64,000 nt of DNA. It comes from Azotobacter vinelandii CA (GTDB taxonomy: Bacteria; Pseudomonadota; Gammaproteobacteria; Pseudomonadales; Pseudomonadaceae). This document shows positions 36,179-45,494 of this stretch, in pieces (the stretch's first letter is position 1; the number at the start of each line of letters is the position of its first letter). A model generated the notes under the pieces. It was not told the origin of the DNA and did not search any database. It saw nothing but the letters and a program-made list of their open reading frames with translations. A program made the position numbers and the translations under genes. Location: the NCBI RefSeq assembly GCF_000380335.1, contig NC_021149.1, forward strand, positions 4,516,501 through 4,580,500. The letters run 5' to 3'.

Positions 36179-38917
36179 ATGACCGACCGCTCGACCACCG
36201 CTCCCCAGGAAACGCCTCAACCAGCCGACTGGCATACGCTGTCGCAAGAACGGATCGAGCAGATGCTGCGGACCGGAACGGGCGGTCTGCCGGAAGCGGA
36301 AGCCCGCCGCCGCCTGGCCCAGTACGGACCGAACCGCTTGGCGCCACCAAAACGGCGTGGGCCGCTGATACGGCTGCTGATGCAATTCCACAACATCCTG
36401 CTGTACGTGATGATGGGCGCGGCCGTCATCACCGCCCTGCTCGGGCACTGGATCGACACGGGGGTGCTGCTGATGGCGGTGGTCATCAACGCCATCATCG
36501 GCTTCATCCAGGAGGGCAAGGCCGAATCGGCGCTCGATGCGATCCGCGCCATGCTCTCCACGCATGCGACCGTGATCCGCGACGGTGTCCACCGCGAGAT
36601 CGATGCAGCCGATCTGGTGCCGGGCGATCTGGTGGTAGTCGCCTCCGGCGACCGGGTACCCGCCGATCTGCGCCTGGTCGCGATCAAGGACCTGCGCGTC
36701 GAAGAGGCGGCCCTGACCGGCGAATCCCTGCCCGTCGAAAAGCATGACGAAGCCGTGGCCGCCGATGCCCCGTTGGGCGACCGTTACTGCATGGCCTACT
36801 CGGGCACGCTGGTGGTCTACGGACAGGCCTGCGGAATAGTCGTGACGACCGGCACGGCCACCGAAATCGGCAAGATCAACCAGATGCTGGCGGGCATCCA
36901 GAGCCTGACCACGCCGCTGCTGCGCCAGGTGGACCGTTTCGGCCGGGTGCTGGCCCTGGCCATCCTCGGCGTGTCGGCCGCGACCTTCGCGCTCGGGACC
37001 CTGTGGCGCGGCCACGCGCCCTCGGAAATGTTCATGATGGTGGTGGCCCTGGCCGCTTCGGCGATTCCCGAGGGACTGCCGGCGATCATGACCGTGACGC
37101 TGGCCCTCGGCGTGCAGAGCATGGCCAGGCGCAATGCCATCATCCGCCGCCTGCCGGCGGTGGAAGCCCTGGGCTCGGTGACGGTGATCTGCTCGGACAA
37201 GACCGGCACGCTGACCCGCAACGAAATGACCGTGCAACGCATGGTCTGCGCCGGACACGTATTCGACGTCGGCGGCGTGGGCTACGCCCCGGTGGGCGAC
37301 CTGAGCATCGACGGGCGGATCGTCGAGGCCGAGCACTACCCGGCGCTGGCGCTGGCCATCCGCGCCGGCGTGCTGTGCAACGACGCCCGCCTGCGCGAGG
37401 AGAGCGGCCTGTGGCAGGTCGAGGGCGATCCCACGGAGGGTGCCCTGCTGGTGCTGGGCGGCAAGACCGGTTTCACCCAGCGCCTGGGCGACGAGGCATG
37501 GCCGCGGCTCGACTCCATCCCCTTCGAGTCACAGCACCGCTTCATGGCCACCTATCACCGGGACGCCGACGACGCGCCGTGGATCTTCATCAAGGGTGCC
37601 CCGGAGCGCATTCTCGACATGTGCGTCGCGCAGTTGAACCACGATGGCGAGCGGCCGCTGGAGGTCGATTACTGGCGGCGCATGGCGACCGACACAGCGG
37701 CCCAGGGCCTGCGTCTGCTGGCCCTGGCCTGCAAGCAGGCGGCCCCGCTCGACGGCGGCCTGAGCTTCGCCGACACGGAATCGGGCTATGTGCTGCTGGC
37801 CCTGGTCGGCATCATCGACCCGCCCCGCGAGGAAGCCATGCACGCCGTGGGCGAATGCCACCGCGCCGGCATCCGGGTCAAGATGATCACCGGCGACCAT
37901 GCCGAGACGGCGCGCGCCATCGGCGCCCAACTCGCCATCGGCGTCGGCAAGCCCGCGATCACGGGTGCGGAAGTGGCCATGATGGACGATGCCGCCCTGC
38001 GCCGCGTGGCGCTGGAAGTGGACGTCTTCGCGCGGGCCAGCCCGGAACACAAGCTGCGCCTGGTGCAGGCGCTCCAGGACAACGGCCAGGTGGTGGCGAT
38101 GACCGGCGACGGGGTGAACGACGCGCCGGCCCTGAAACGCGCCGACGTGGGCGTGGCGATGGGCATGAAAGGCACCGAGGCCGCCAAGGAAGCGTCCGAC
38201 ATGGTGCTGGCCGACGACAACTTCGCCACCATCGCCGCCGCCGTGCGCGAAGGCCGGGCCGTCTACGACAACCTGAAGAAATTCATCCTGTTCATGCTCC
38301 CCACCAACGGCGGCGAGGCGCTGGTGGTGATCGCCGCCATCCTCTTCGAGCTGACCCTGCCGCTGACGCCGGCCCAGGTGCTGTGGATCAACATGGTCAC
38401 CTCCAGCACGCTCGGCCTGGCACTGGCCTTCGAGCCGGCCGAGCGCGGCATCATGAACCGCCGTCCGCGGCCGCCCGGCGAACCCTTGCTGTCCGGCTTC
38501 TTCGTCTGGCGGGTGCTGATGGTCTCGCTGCTGATGATGGCCGGCGCGCTGGGGCTTTTCCTCTGGGAGCTGAACGGCGGCACGGGCATCGAGACCGCCC
38601 GCACGATGGCCGTCAACGCCGTGGTCGTATCGGAAATGTTCTACCTGCTCAACAGCCGCTTCATCCTCTCGCCGGTCGCCAGCCTGGAGGGACTGACGGG
38701 CAACCGCTACGTCCTGCTGGCCATCGCCGCCTGCATCCCGCTGCAGATCGCCTTCACCCACACGCCGGTCATGCAGGCCATCTTCGGCTCGACCGACCTG
38801 ACGGCGCTGGAGTGGGGCAAGGTGCTGGCCGCCGGCTTGCTGGTGTTCTGCGTGGCCGAACTGGAAAAGTTCGTCATCCGGCGCACCCGCCTGGCCTCAC
38901 GCCTGAATCAGGCGTGA
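36179..38917 (+). CDS. P-type cation-transporting ATPase (P2 type)
   Basis: A 912-residue P2-type ATPase of the Ca2+/Na+ pump group. In order: an N-terminal cation-ATPase domain (residues about 20-85), the actuator motif EEAALTGESLP, the M4 ion-site motif AIPEGLPAI, the phosphorylation site CSDKTGTLTRN with Asp near 340, KMITGDHAETARAIG, and the hinge MTGDGVNDAPALKRADVG, then a C-terminal set of membrane helices. PEGL in M4 is typical of calcium or sodium pumps, not of heavy-metal pumps. ATG 36179 is used; an alternative TTG lies 42 bases upstream. It is followed by a universal stress protein gene after 28 bp, a common pairing in respiratory and stress regulons. In PAO1, as I recall, neither gene is at this place. 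Confidence 0.92.
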   Translation: MTDRSTTAPQETPQPADWHTLSQERIEQMLRTGTGGLPEAEARRRLAQYGPNRLAPPKRRGPLIRLLMQFHNILLYVMMGAAVITALLGHWIDTGVLLMAVVINAIIGFIQEGKAESALDAIRAMLSTHATVIRDGVHREIDAADLVPGDLVVVASGDRVPADLRLVAIKDLRVEEAALTGESLPVEKHDEAVAADAPLGDRYCMAYSGTLVVYGQACGIVVTTGTATEIGKINQMLAGIQSLTTPLLRQVDRFGRVLALAILGVSAATFALGTLWRGHAPSEMFMMVVALAASAIPEGLPAIMTVTLALGVQSMARRNAIIRRLPAVEALGSVTVICSDKTGTLTRNEMTVQRMVCAGHVFDVGGVGYAPVGDLSIDGRIVEAEHYPALALAIRAGVLCNDARLREESGLWQVEGDPTEGALLVLGGKTGFTQRLGDEAWPRLDSIPFESQHRFMATYHRDADDAPWIFIKGAPERILDMCVAQLNHDGERPLEVDYWRRMATDTAAQGLRLLALACKQAAPLDGGLSFADTESGYVLLALVGIIDPPREEAMHAVGECHRAGIRVKMITGDHAETARAIGAQLAIGVGKPAITGAEVAMMDDAALRRVALEVDVFARASPEHKLRLVQALQDNGQVVAMTGDGVNDAPALKRADVGVAMGMKGTEAAKEASDMVLADDNFATIAAAVREGRAVYDNLKKFILFMLPTNGGEALVVIAAILFELTLPLTPAQVLWINMVTSSTLGLALAFEPAERGIMNRRPRPPGEPLLSGFFVWRVLMVSLLMMAGALGLFLWELNGGTGIETARTMAVNAVVVSEMFYLLNSRFILSPVASLEGLTGNRYVLLAIAACIPLQIAFTHTPVMQAIFGSTDLTALEWGKVLAAGLLVFCVAELEKFVIRRTRLASRLNQA

Positions 38918-38945
38918 GATCTCAATCGTCCAAGGAAAGATCGCC

Positions 38946-39830
38946 ATGACCGCAACCTCCTCGACCGACGCCACGCCCCGTCACCTCCTGCTGGCCACCG
39001 ACTTCAGCGCGCGTTGCGACCGGGCCCTGGACCGGGCCGCCCAACTGACCGGCGAATGGCAGGCAGAACTGGTCGCGCTGAACGTCCTCGCCCCCACCGC
39101 TCCGGACCAGGCGTTGGCCTGGGCCAGCGGGGAGAACGAAGAACAGCTCCTGCACATGGCCCGCAAGCAGCTTGCCCGCGATCTGGCGGCGATGCCCGTT
39201 CCGGCGACCCTGCGCATCGTCCATGGCAGCGATGCGGCGGCCGCCATCCGCGACACCGCGACAGCCATCCAGGCCGACCTGGTCATCACCGGCGTATCGT
39301 GCAGCGAAGCGCTGGGGCGGCTGCTGCTGGGCTCGACCGTCGAAAACCTGGCGCGCTCGCTCCCGCAGCCCCTGCTGGTGGTGCACGACCGGGCGCGCCA
39401 AGCCTACCGGCGAATCCTCGTGGCCAGCGATTTCTCGGAGTCGTCCCGCCATGCCCTGCTGACCACCGCCCGCCTCTTCCCGGGGCGCGAGTTGATCCTG
39501 TACCACGCCTATGCGAGCCCGCTGGCCGGACTGGCCGACGCTCCACCGTCCCCCGGCGACGGCATCGTCGCCAAGGAAAGCGAATGCGCCGCCTTCCTGG
39601 CCGCCAGTGCGCTCCCCGCGGGCGTGAAGGTGCGTCCCGTGATCGAATACGGCCCCGTCGAAAGCACGCTGACGCGCTACGTGCGCGAGCACGAGATCGA
39701 ACTGGTGGCGCTGGGCAGCCACGGCGGCAGCCGGATCATGAGCCTGCTGCTGGGCAGCACCGCCGCCAAGCTGCTCGACTGGCTCCCCTGCGACACGCTG
39801 CTGGTGCGCGAACCACGCGCCAAGGCATGA
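38946..39830 (+). CDS. Tandem universal stress protein
   Basis: The 294-residue protein has two UspA domains (about 10-145 and 150-290). Both keep the ATP-binding G-2x-G-9x-G-S/T pattern: TGVSCSEALGRLLLGST in the first and GSHGGSRIMSLLLGST in the second. It begins HLLLATDFS, as Usp domains do. It is probably cotranscribed with the P-type ATPase (28 bp apart) and may adjust its activity or respond to the same energy or oxygen stress. Confidence 0.9.
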   Translation: MTATSSTDATPRHLLLATDFSARCDRALDRAAQLTGEWQAELVALNVLAPTAPDQALAWASGENEEQLLHMARKQLARDLAAMPVPATLRIVHGSDAAAAIRDTATAIQADLVITGVSCSEALGRLLLGSTVENLARSLPQPLLVVHDRARQAYRRILVASDFSESSRHALLTTARLFPGRELILYHAYASPLAGLADAPPSPGDGIVAKESECAAFLAASALPAGVKVRPVIEYGPVESTLTRYVREHEIELVALGSHGGSRIMSLLLGSTAAKLLDWLPCDTLLVREPRAKA

Positions 39831-40016
39831 CCCGCGCACCGCTGCGCCGCTGGTTCGGACAGGCCCCCTCGTGGCCGTGCCCAAGGCCGCGAGGCAGGCG
39901 GGACGGGTGTCCTGGTCGGAAAAGATTCTATCGGCGCGGGCCCGGTGCTAAAACTGTGCCTCAACGGCCCCAGGACAACCACGACGCCTCGTCGCCCAGC
40001 CAAGGAGACTCCCCAC

Positions 40017-40667
40017 ATGGTGCTGCGCTCGCAGATTCCCGCCCACGAACTGGCCCTGCCCGATCCCGCCCGGGCCCTGCCCGGACGCGCCGAAGCCATG
40101 CCGGTGCCGGCGGCCCACTACGTCAACGGCCATCCCCTGAAACCACCCTTCCCGGCCGGAATGCGGCAGGCGCTGTTCGGTCTCGGCTGCTTCTGGGGCG
40201 CCGAGCGGCGCTTCTGGCAGCAGCCCGGCGTGTGGACCACGGCGGTCGGCTATGCCGGCGGCCTCACGCCGAACCCGACCTACGAGGAGGTCTGCTCCGG
40301 TCTGACCGGGCACACCGAAGTGGTGCTGGTGGTGTTCGATCCGCAGGAAACGGATTACCGGACGCTGCTGAAGGTCTTCTGGGAAATCCACGATCCGACC
40401 CAGGGCATGCGCCAGGGCAACGACATCGGCACCCAGTACCGCTCGGCGATCTACTGCTTCGACGCCAGCCAGCGCGCCAGCGCCGAAGCCAGCCGGGAAC
40501 GCTTCCAGGCGGAACTGGCGAAAGCCGGCTACGGTCCGGTCACCACGGAAATCGCCGATGCCCCGCCCTTCTACTATGCCGAGGACTACCACCAGCAGTA
40601 CCTGGCGAAGAACCCCGGCGGCTACTGCGGACTGGGCGGCACCGGGGTGTGCCTGCCGCCGGCCTGA
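40017..40667 (+). CDS. msrA: Peptide methionine (S)-sulfoxide reductase
   Basis: A 216-residue MsrA. The catalytic motif [12 protein letters not shown] lies near residue 55; [34 protein letters not shown] and the C-terminal recycling Cys in [11 protein letters not shown] are all present. It repairs oxidised methionine using thioredoxin. AAGGAGA precedes ATG 40017. PAO1 msrA (PA5018) lies two genes after aceF; here the ATPase and Usp genes lie between. Confidence 0.96.
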   Translation: MVLRSQIPAHELALPDPARALPGRAEAMPVPAAHYVNGHPLKPPFPAGMRQALFGLGCFWGAERRFWQQPGVWTTAVGYAGGLTPNPTYEEVCSGLTGHTEVVLVVFDPQETDYRTLLKVFWEIHDPTQGMRQGNDIGTQYRSAIYCFDASQRASAEASRERFQAELAKAGYGPVTTEIADAPPFYYAEDYHQQYLAKNPGGYCGLGGTGVCLPPA

Positions 40668-40712
40668 GGCCGGCGATGGGCGTGCGGTCCCCCTGGCGGG
40701 TCACTCATATAT

Positions 40713-40735
40713 GCCGCGTCGTGCGTCGACGCGGC
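40713..40735. terminator. Perfect hairpin between convergent msrA and VOC genes
   Basis: GCCGCGTCG pairs with CGACGCGGC across a 5-base loop, 45 bp after msrA and 25 bp before the end of the VOC gene. It lacks a T-run on the plus strand; on the minus strand an AT-rich stretch (ATATATGAG) follows. Possibly a shared terminator. Confidence 0.5.
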
Positions 40736-40759
40736 CTGTGCAGCCTCGGTCCATGCCCA

Positions 40760-41164
40760 TCAGTCCGCAATTTCGTCGTAGCCACGGCCGAGGAACTGCA
40801 CGAAACAGAACCCGTGACCGAATGGGTCGCTCATGAGCGCCAGCCTGCCCCATTCATGCGTCGCGACGGGCCTCTCGAGCCGCGCGCCCGCCCGAACCGC
40901 TCTTTCGACGGCGCCCTCGATCTCTTCGACGACGAAATCCAGATGGGTCGGCGTCCAGTGGCGCGCATAGTTTCGAACCTGCGAAGTCAGATCCGATACC
41001 GGCGTCCCCGCCGCCTTGGCAAGCAGGTAGATGGGGGCCGAGCCTCCGATCATTTCCACGCCAAGGCCCCCGAAGCGACGGCCGATACTCAACCCGAAGG
41101 CAGTGCCGTAGAAACGAACCGCCTTCTCGAGATCGTCGACGTCGATATTGACCAGAAGATCCAT
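40760..41164 (-). CDS. VOC-superfamily (glyoxalase/bleomycin-resistance-like) protein
   Basis: A 134-residue vicinal-oxygen-chelate protein. It starts MDLLVNIDVDDLEKAVRFY, has the second half HLDFVVEEIEGAVERAVRAG and ends with the SDPFGHGFCFVQF strand usual for the superfamily. Two beta-alpha-beta-beta-beta modules are implied. ATG 41164 has GGGAGGG upstream. Substrate cannot be told. Its neighbours give no clue, and the region lacks counterparts I recognise from PAO1. Confidence 0.85.
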   Translation of the reverse strand: MDLLVNIDVDDLEKAVRFYGTAFGLSIGRRFGGLGVEMIGGSAPIYLLAKAAGTPVSDLTSQVRNYARHWTPTHLDFVVEEIEGAVERAVRAGARLERPVATHEWGRLALMSDPFGHGFCFVQFLGRGYDEIAD

Positions 41165-41434
41165 TCGCCGCCCTCCCGTGTTGTTCGAGGCTTCAGTCAA
41201 GCCGAGCCTCGTGACGGAGTCGAGTCGAATGAACGCGCGGGTACCATGCCCTTTCAAAAACTCGCAGGTTTTCCCGATCGACGGGCCGGAAGAACCAAGC
41301 CGATGGCGGAGACGAACTCGTTCTCATGCTCCGACCTCACCGACGATCGTGGCTCGCGTGCACGAGGACCGACTGGTGACCGAGCACAATAGTCGTATCC
41401 AGGCATGCGACCGGCCGGAATGGGAATGAAAGCC

Positions 41435-41917
41435 TCATGCGCGGGGATCGTGGCCTTCCTGCCCGGCGACAACGACCAGTTCGCCGAAACCCTCTTCAAG
41501 ACTCGGCCGCTCGAGCGCGGCATGCACATTTCGTATGGCCCGTTCCGGCACCACCTGATCGCTCGGACGTCCGGCGTTGCGGGCGATGCACGCCTCCAGG
41601 GTCGTCTCGAACAGTACAGCGGTGGTTCTCGCGCCGTGTTTCCTCGCGGCCCGTAGCAAGGGGGCTCTTTCGGTTCGCTTTACCAGGATCGCATCGAAGA
41701 CGATGGCATCCGGTAGCCGGGCAAGCAGCGCCCTGGCCCATGTGGTTTTACCGGCGCCTTGAGGTCCGACGAGAACGAACAGGTGCTTTTCGCCCGATGC
41801 CGTTGCCAGTGCCTTCTCCAGTGCCGCATGGCACTGCTGCCAGGCAAGCCGGTTTCGCCCGGGCGTAACGACTCGGCCTTCGGGAGTTTCAAGAAAGTTG
41901 TCGGGATTGATATGCAT
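41435..41917 (-). CDS. Small P-loop kinase-like protein
   Basis: The 160-residue protein has a Walker A motif GPQGAGKTTWA near residue 52 and a following DAIVFDAILV strand, then the Arg-rich lid ACIARNAGRPSDQVVPE seen in small polynucleotide/zeta-type kinases. It has no membrane segment. The N-terminal 40 residues are unlike the usual kinase start. Function is unknown; a nucleotide or small-molecule kinase is likely. It lies alone, 270 bp from the VOC gene and 275 bp from the receptor stop, on the same strand as both. Confidence 0.75.
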   Translation of the reverse strand: MHINPDNFLETPEGRVVTPGRNRLAWQQCHAALEKALATASGEKHLFVLVGPQGAGKTTWARALLARLPDAIVFDAILVKRTERAPLLRAARKHGARTTAVLFETTLEACIARNAGRPSDQVVPERAIRNVHAALERPSLEEGFGELVVVAGQEGHDPRA

Positions 41918-42192
41918 GGCATATGTCCTGAGGTCTGGCAGCTATTCGATATCGAGTTTCCTGAGCGCCCCGCTGCGCGACATTGACAGGAGCCCGGCAG
42001 CAACGAACGCTGCCATTATCCGGATCGGCTCGTCAAGTAACCTCGGCCGGCACGGAGTCGCTCGGGCCGTGCAAAAGCCTCGGCTTCGAATATCCGATCG
42101 AACAATGGCATCGTATCCGTTGTGTTTGATTCAAGCCTGCGATTGTGTCGAACTCGATATCCAACAGCCACCGACGTTGAAAAGAGCGACGA

Positions 42193-44589
42193 TTAAAAGT
42201 CCCAGCGTGTCGTCAGCATCATGTTACGTGGTTCGCCATAGGTCTTGGTGGCTACGCCAGTCCAGCGCTCCCCGTAATTTGAGTAGTAATATTTATCAAA
42301 CAGGTTATTGATATTCAGTGTAGCCGAAAGGTTATCGGTAATCTGATATCTACCCATCAGGTTAACTAACCAGTAGGCTTCATTCTTGAATTGATGTTCA
42401 TTACCCAGAGCATCCGTACCATCTCGCCAAGTCGTGCCCTGGTAAGTACCGCCACCACCGATGGTTATTTTACTCAATCTGCCAGGTAGCCGGTAGGTCG
42501 TATAGAGTTTGAACTGGTTTTCCGGCTCCTGAGTCGTCAGCTTCTCGTTGGTTTCATCGTCCCGGATGACTTGGTGAGTAAAGCCCGCCTGGATATTCCA
42601 GCCAGGCATCAATTCGCCACTGATTTCCAGTTCGATACCCTTGGTCTTGGCTTTCCTTCCCTCATACATGCTGTAGTTTCGTTCGCTATTCCAGCCCAGC
42701 AACTCGGCACGGTTGTCCTGGCGGATTTCGAAATAGGCCAGGCTGGCATTCAACCGGCCATTGAACCATTCGCCCTTGAGTCCACCCTCATAGCTATCGC
42801 CTTCGTCCGGATCGAGTACGGCATAACTTTCATCCCGAGCACTTTGCGGCCGGAATATCTTGGTGTAGCTGGCATACAGCGAAAAATTGTCGTTCAGGTC
42901 GTAGGTGATACCCGCGAAAGGAACCAGCTCGCCCGTTTCGCGCATATTGCTGTCGCCACCCCGGCGATAATTGGTCACCCGACCGCCCAGAATCACGGCG
43001 AGGTCATCGGTCAGGCTGAAGCGGCCACTGGCGTAGTAGGCACGTTGGTCGATGCGATCTTCGGCACGGTAAAGGATGCCGCCCCAGTCCGGTCGCTCTG
43101 CATGTCCATTCCACTCCCAGATATTATTAACAGGCACTCTAATAACATTGTGTCCTGATCCCTTGAGATGGTTATGATAGCCACTGACCCCTACGGCCAG
43201 TTCGTGGGTACGGCCGAATAATTCGAAAGGACCACGGGCATAAGCCTCCAATGCCTGACTTCTCGTTTTGTACCTGTATTGGCCACTAAGCAATTCGGAG
43301 CTGCCAGTATCACCATCTGGGGTATATTTAATGCTTCCCAAGTTTCCATCGGATGCGTTTCTCTGGAAAGTGTAATAGACTCGACCGCTCCAGCCATTAT
43401 CGAACTCATGGTCAAGCTGACTAAAGAAGGCATGACTGAATTGCTCGGCACGGCTCCAACTTGCGCCAGGATTGAAAGACCGGGATATATTAACTTCATT
43501 GTTATGGCTATCAAAAAAAGGTGTTCCGCCCCAACTGCTACCAGTCGGTGTTGTCTTGTCGTAGTTGCCACCGAATGTCAGCATCGTCTTGGGGGACAAA
43601 TCCACTTCCAAGATGCCATATAGTGCTCGCCTCTGCTCCTTGAAATGGTCCATATAGGATTGTTGATCCTGGAAGGCGGTAGCAAAACGACCGCGAATAC
43701 TCCCGCTTTCGACTAAGGGACCACCCACATCCCATTCGGTACGGTAGTTATCCCAGCGACCATATTCGGCCGTGGCGTGTCCGGAAAACTCATGGGTAGG
43801 TTTCTTGCGCACAAGGTTGATGGTGGCACCAGGACTACCCGCTCCAGTGGTCAAACCACTAGCCCCCTTGATGACCTCCACGCGGTCGTATTGGATCATA
43901 TCACTCGCGGTCTCGCCCGAGAAAATGACGCCATCAGACAAGATAGGGATACCATCGTATTGGAAGTTTCGAATCTCGTAGCCACGGGCATAGTAATAGG
44001 ATCGATAGTTATCCGTGCCATGCCGCGTGATACCTGGCGTGTGATCCATCACCTTGTTGATATTGGTGAGATTGAAGTCGTCCATATGCTGGCGAGTGAC
44101 GACCGTGACGGTCTGCGGTGTCTCGCGAGGGGTCAGTACCAATCGAGTAGCAGTTGCAATGGTACCGGGCGTATAGGACTTGGTCTGCTCGGTGATGGTG
44201 CCGAGCGCGTTGTCTTCCACCCGCATGATATCCAGGCTCATGGCGTCGCCCTGGGCGGCCTTCTCGATCAACAGGGTATCCCCGCTCACCGTACCGACCA
44301 GGCCGCTGCCGGCCAGCAGTTGCCGCAAACCCTGCTGGATATCGTATTCGCCCTGCAGTCCGGGGCTCCGGTGACCGGCGAGCAATTGGCTGGCGACGAT
44401 CAGGCGCAAGCCGCTCTGGTCGCTGAAGCGAGTCAGCGCCTGGCCCAGCGGCCCGGGGGCGATATCGAAGTGCCGGCTGCCCGGTTGCGTCTGTTCGACG
44501 GCATGGAGTGGAAGGCTGTTGCCCATCAGGATGCCACTGGCCGTCGCCAGAGCCAGATAAAGGCGGGTACGTCTGAATGCTCGCCGCAT
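42193..44589 (-). CDS. TonB-dependent siderophore receptor with N-terminal signalling domain
   Basis: A 798-residue outer-membrane receptor of the FecA/FpvA transducer type. Residues 1-30 form a signal peptide. An STN (secretin/TonB N-terminal) domain follows (FDIAPGPLGQALTRFSDQSG to about 120), then the plug (PRETPQTVTVVTRQHMDD; VMDHTPGITRHG; YDGIPILSDG) and a 22-strand barrel ending in the terminal Phe (TRWDF). Such receptors bind a ferric siderophore and signal through FecR to the sigma factor, both encoded upstream. GGGGGAG precedes ATG 44589. The STN-coding part is GC-rich (46 of 60 bases at 44401-44460) while the barrel is not (29 of 60 at 43501-43560). Confidence 0.93.
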   Translation of the reverse strand: MRRAFRRTRLYLALATASGILMGNSLPLHAVEQTQPGSRHFDIAPGPLGQALTRFSDQSGLRLIVASQLLAGHRSPGLQGEYDIQQGLRQLLAGSGLVGTVSGDTLLIEKAAQGDAMSLDIMRVEDNALGTITEQTKSYTPGTIATATRLVLTPRETPQTVTVVTRQHMDDFNLTNINKVMDHTPGITRHGTDNYRSYYYARGYEIRNFQYDGIPILSDGVIFSGETASDMIQYDRVEVIKGASGLTTGAGSPGATINLVRKKPTHEFSGHATAEYGRWDNYRTEWDVGGPLVESGSIRGRFATAFQDQQSYMDHFKEQRRALYGILEVDLSPKTMLTFGGNYDKTTPTGSSWGGTPFFDSHNNEVNISRSFNPGASWSRAEQFSHAFFSQLDHEFDNGWSGRVYYTFQRNASDGNLGSIKYTPDGDTGSSELLSGQYRYKTRSQALEAYARGPFELFGRTHELAVGVSGYHNHLKGSGHNVIRVPVNNIWEWNGHAERPDWGGILYRAEDRIDQRAYYASGRFSLTDDLAVILGGRVTNYRRGGDSNMRETGELVPFAGITYDLNDNFSLYASYTKIFRPQSARDESYAVLDPDEGDSYEGGLKGEWFNGRLNASLAYFEIRQDNRAELLGWNSERNYSMYEGRKAKTKGIELEISGELMPGWNIQAGFTHQVIRDDETNEKLTTQEPENQFKLYTTYRLPGRLSKITIGGGGTYQGTTWRDGTDALGNEHQFKNEAYWLVNLMGRYQITDNLSATLNINNLFDKYYYSNYGERWTGVATKTYGEPRNMMLTTRWDF

Positions 44590-44616
44590 GGTGTCTCCCC
44601 CTGCTGAAATCAGCGA

Positions 44617-44635
44617 ATTGAAAATTAATCTCAAT
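44617..44635 (-). promoter_or_regulatory. AT-rich dyad before the receptor gene (possible Fur site)
   Basis: ATTGA and TCAAT flank an AT-rich 9-base centre, 28 bp before the receptor ATG. Position and shape suit a Fur operator, but the match to the Fur consensus is only about half the positions, so the assignment is tentative. Confidence 0.35.
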
Positions 44636-44974
44636 CAGGGAAGACGACAGCGAGCGAAAACCTGACAGCGGGAGCGAAATTTTTTTCAGACAGGCCGCTG
44701 CGAGCTTGGCAGGCAGCCTTTTCGTCGAGCGCAGGCGTCATGAAGGGAGTCGGGCTGCCCTGAAAATTACATCGCGCAACGCTCGCGCAGGATTCGACTC
44801 CCCCGTGCCTGCCAACCAAAGCCAGCGGCGCGCAACACGCTCGGCAAATCGAGGGTCGAGCCCGATCCCGGTCGATACCTTGTTCGCAGCCGATCCCGGA
44901 CGGCCCCGGCTCCTGGCGGAGGCTTGTGCCTCTTCCCGCCTCACTGTCCGTTCACCGATATACCGGAGCCCTTT
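44636..44974. other. Spacer between the receptor and the toxin gene
   Basis: No gene is supported in these 339 bp. The stretch holds one run of seven T residues near 44680-44687. Frames on either strand lack ribosome sites and family resemblance. It probably contains the receptor promoter. Confidence 0.5.
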
Positions 44975-45256
44975 CTACCGTCCTTTAGCCTTCTCATAGG
45001 CCGCGCTGCGTTCGCGCTTGCCCACAGCGACCACGACCACCACCACGCGCTCGTCCTCTACCCGGTACACCAGGCGATAGCCCGCGGCGCGCAGTTCGAT
45101 CTTGTAGTGATTCGGCATGTCGCGCAGGGCATCGGCCGGTACCCTGGGCAACTCCAGACGCTCGCGCAGTTTCTTCTTCAACTGCTCGCGCAACGTGTGG
45201 CCCAGCCCCTCCCACTCCTTCAGCGCGGACGGCAGGAATTCCAGGCTATAGGTCAT
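44975..45256 (-). CDS. RelE/StbE-family toxin
   Basis: A 93-residue toxin of the RelE/ParE superfamily. It reads MTYSLEFLPSALKEWEGLG, DMPNHYKIELRAAGYRLVYRVED and VAVGKRERSAAYEKA, the usual RelE pattern with the conserved Arg-x-Arg-Leu-Tyr strand and the C-terminal basic Tyr-containing helix. RelE toxins cut mRNA on the ribosome. It overlaps the antitoxin gene by 11 bp and is downstream of it, the normal arrangement. Confidence 0.92.
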   Translation of the reverse strand: MTYSLEFLPSALKEWEGLGHTLREQLKKKLRERLELPRVPADALRDMPNHYKIELRAAGYRLVYRVEDERVVVVVVAVGKRERSAAYEKAKGR

Positions 45257-45491
45257 CCAGGCTCACCGGCACGGGCTTTTCATTGGCGCGGGCACGAGCC
45301 AGTTCGGCCAGCTCCAAGTCCTCCAAGCGCTCGATCATCGCTTCGAATACCGCCGCCGGCACCATGTAACCCATCACCCGGTTGTGATTCAGCACCGCTA
45401 CCGGCCCACCTTGGGCGCTGCCGATCACGGCAGACGGATTCTTTTTCAGTTCGGACACGCTGACGGCCTTGTCGGCCAATACGTTTTGCAT
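45246..45491 (-). CDS. Phd/YefM (StbD)-family antitoxin
   Basis: An 81-residue antitoxin. The N-terminal DNA-binding part VSVSELKKNPSAVIGSAQGGPVAVLNHN is the Phd/StbD signature; the C-terminal tail (ELARARANEKPVPVSLDDL) is the toxin-binding, acidic part. It represses its own promoter, and a dyad lies directly upstream. AAAAGGAG precedes the ATG. It forms a type II pair with the overlapping RelE-like toxin and sits between fecR and the siderophore receptor. Confidence 0.92.
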   Translation of the reverse strand: MQNVLADKAVSVSELKKNPSAVIGSAQGGPVAVLNHNRVMGYMVPAAVFEAMIERLEDLELAELARARANEKPVPVSLDDL

Positions 45492-45494
45492 GAT

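Noticed and set aside
33651-36350. 899-codon minus-strand frame opposite aceF and the following spacer
   Set aside because: Antisense to aceF, Gly/Arg/Asp-rich repeats mirror the lipoyl linkers, no ribosome site; also crosses the aceEF terminator.
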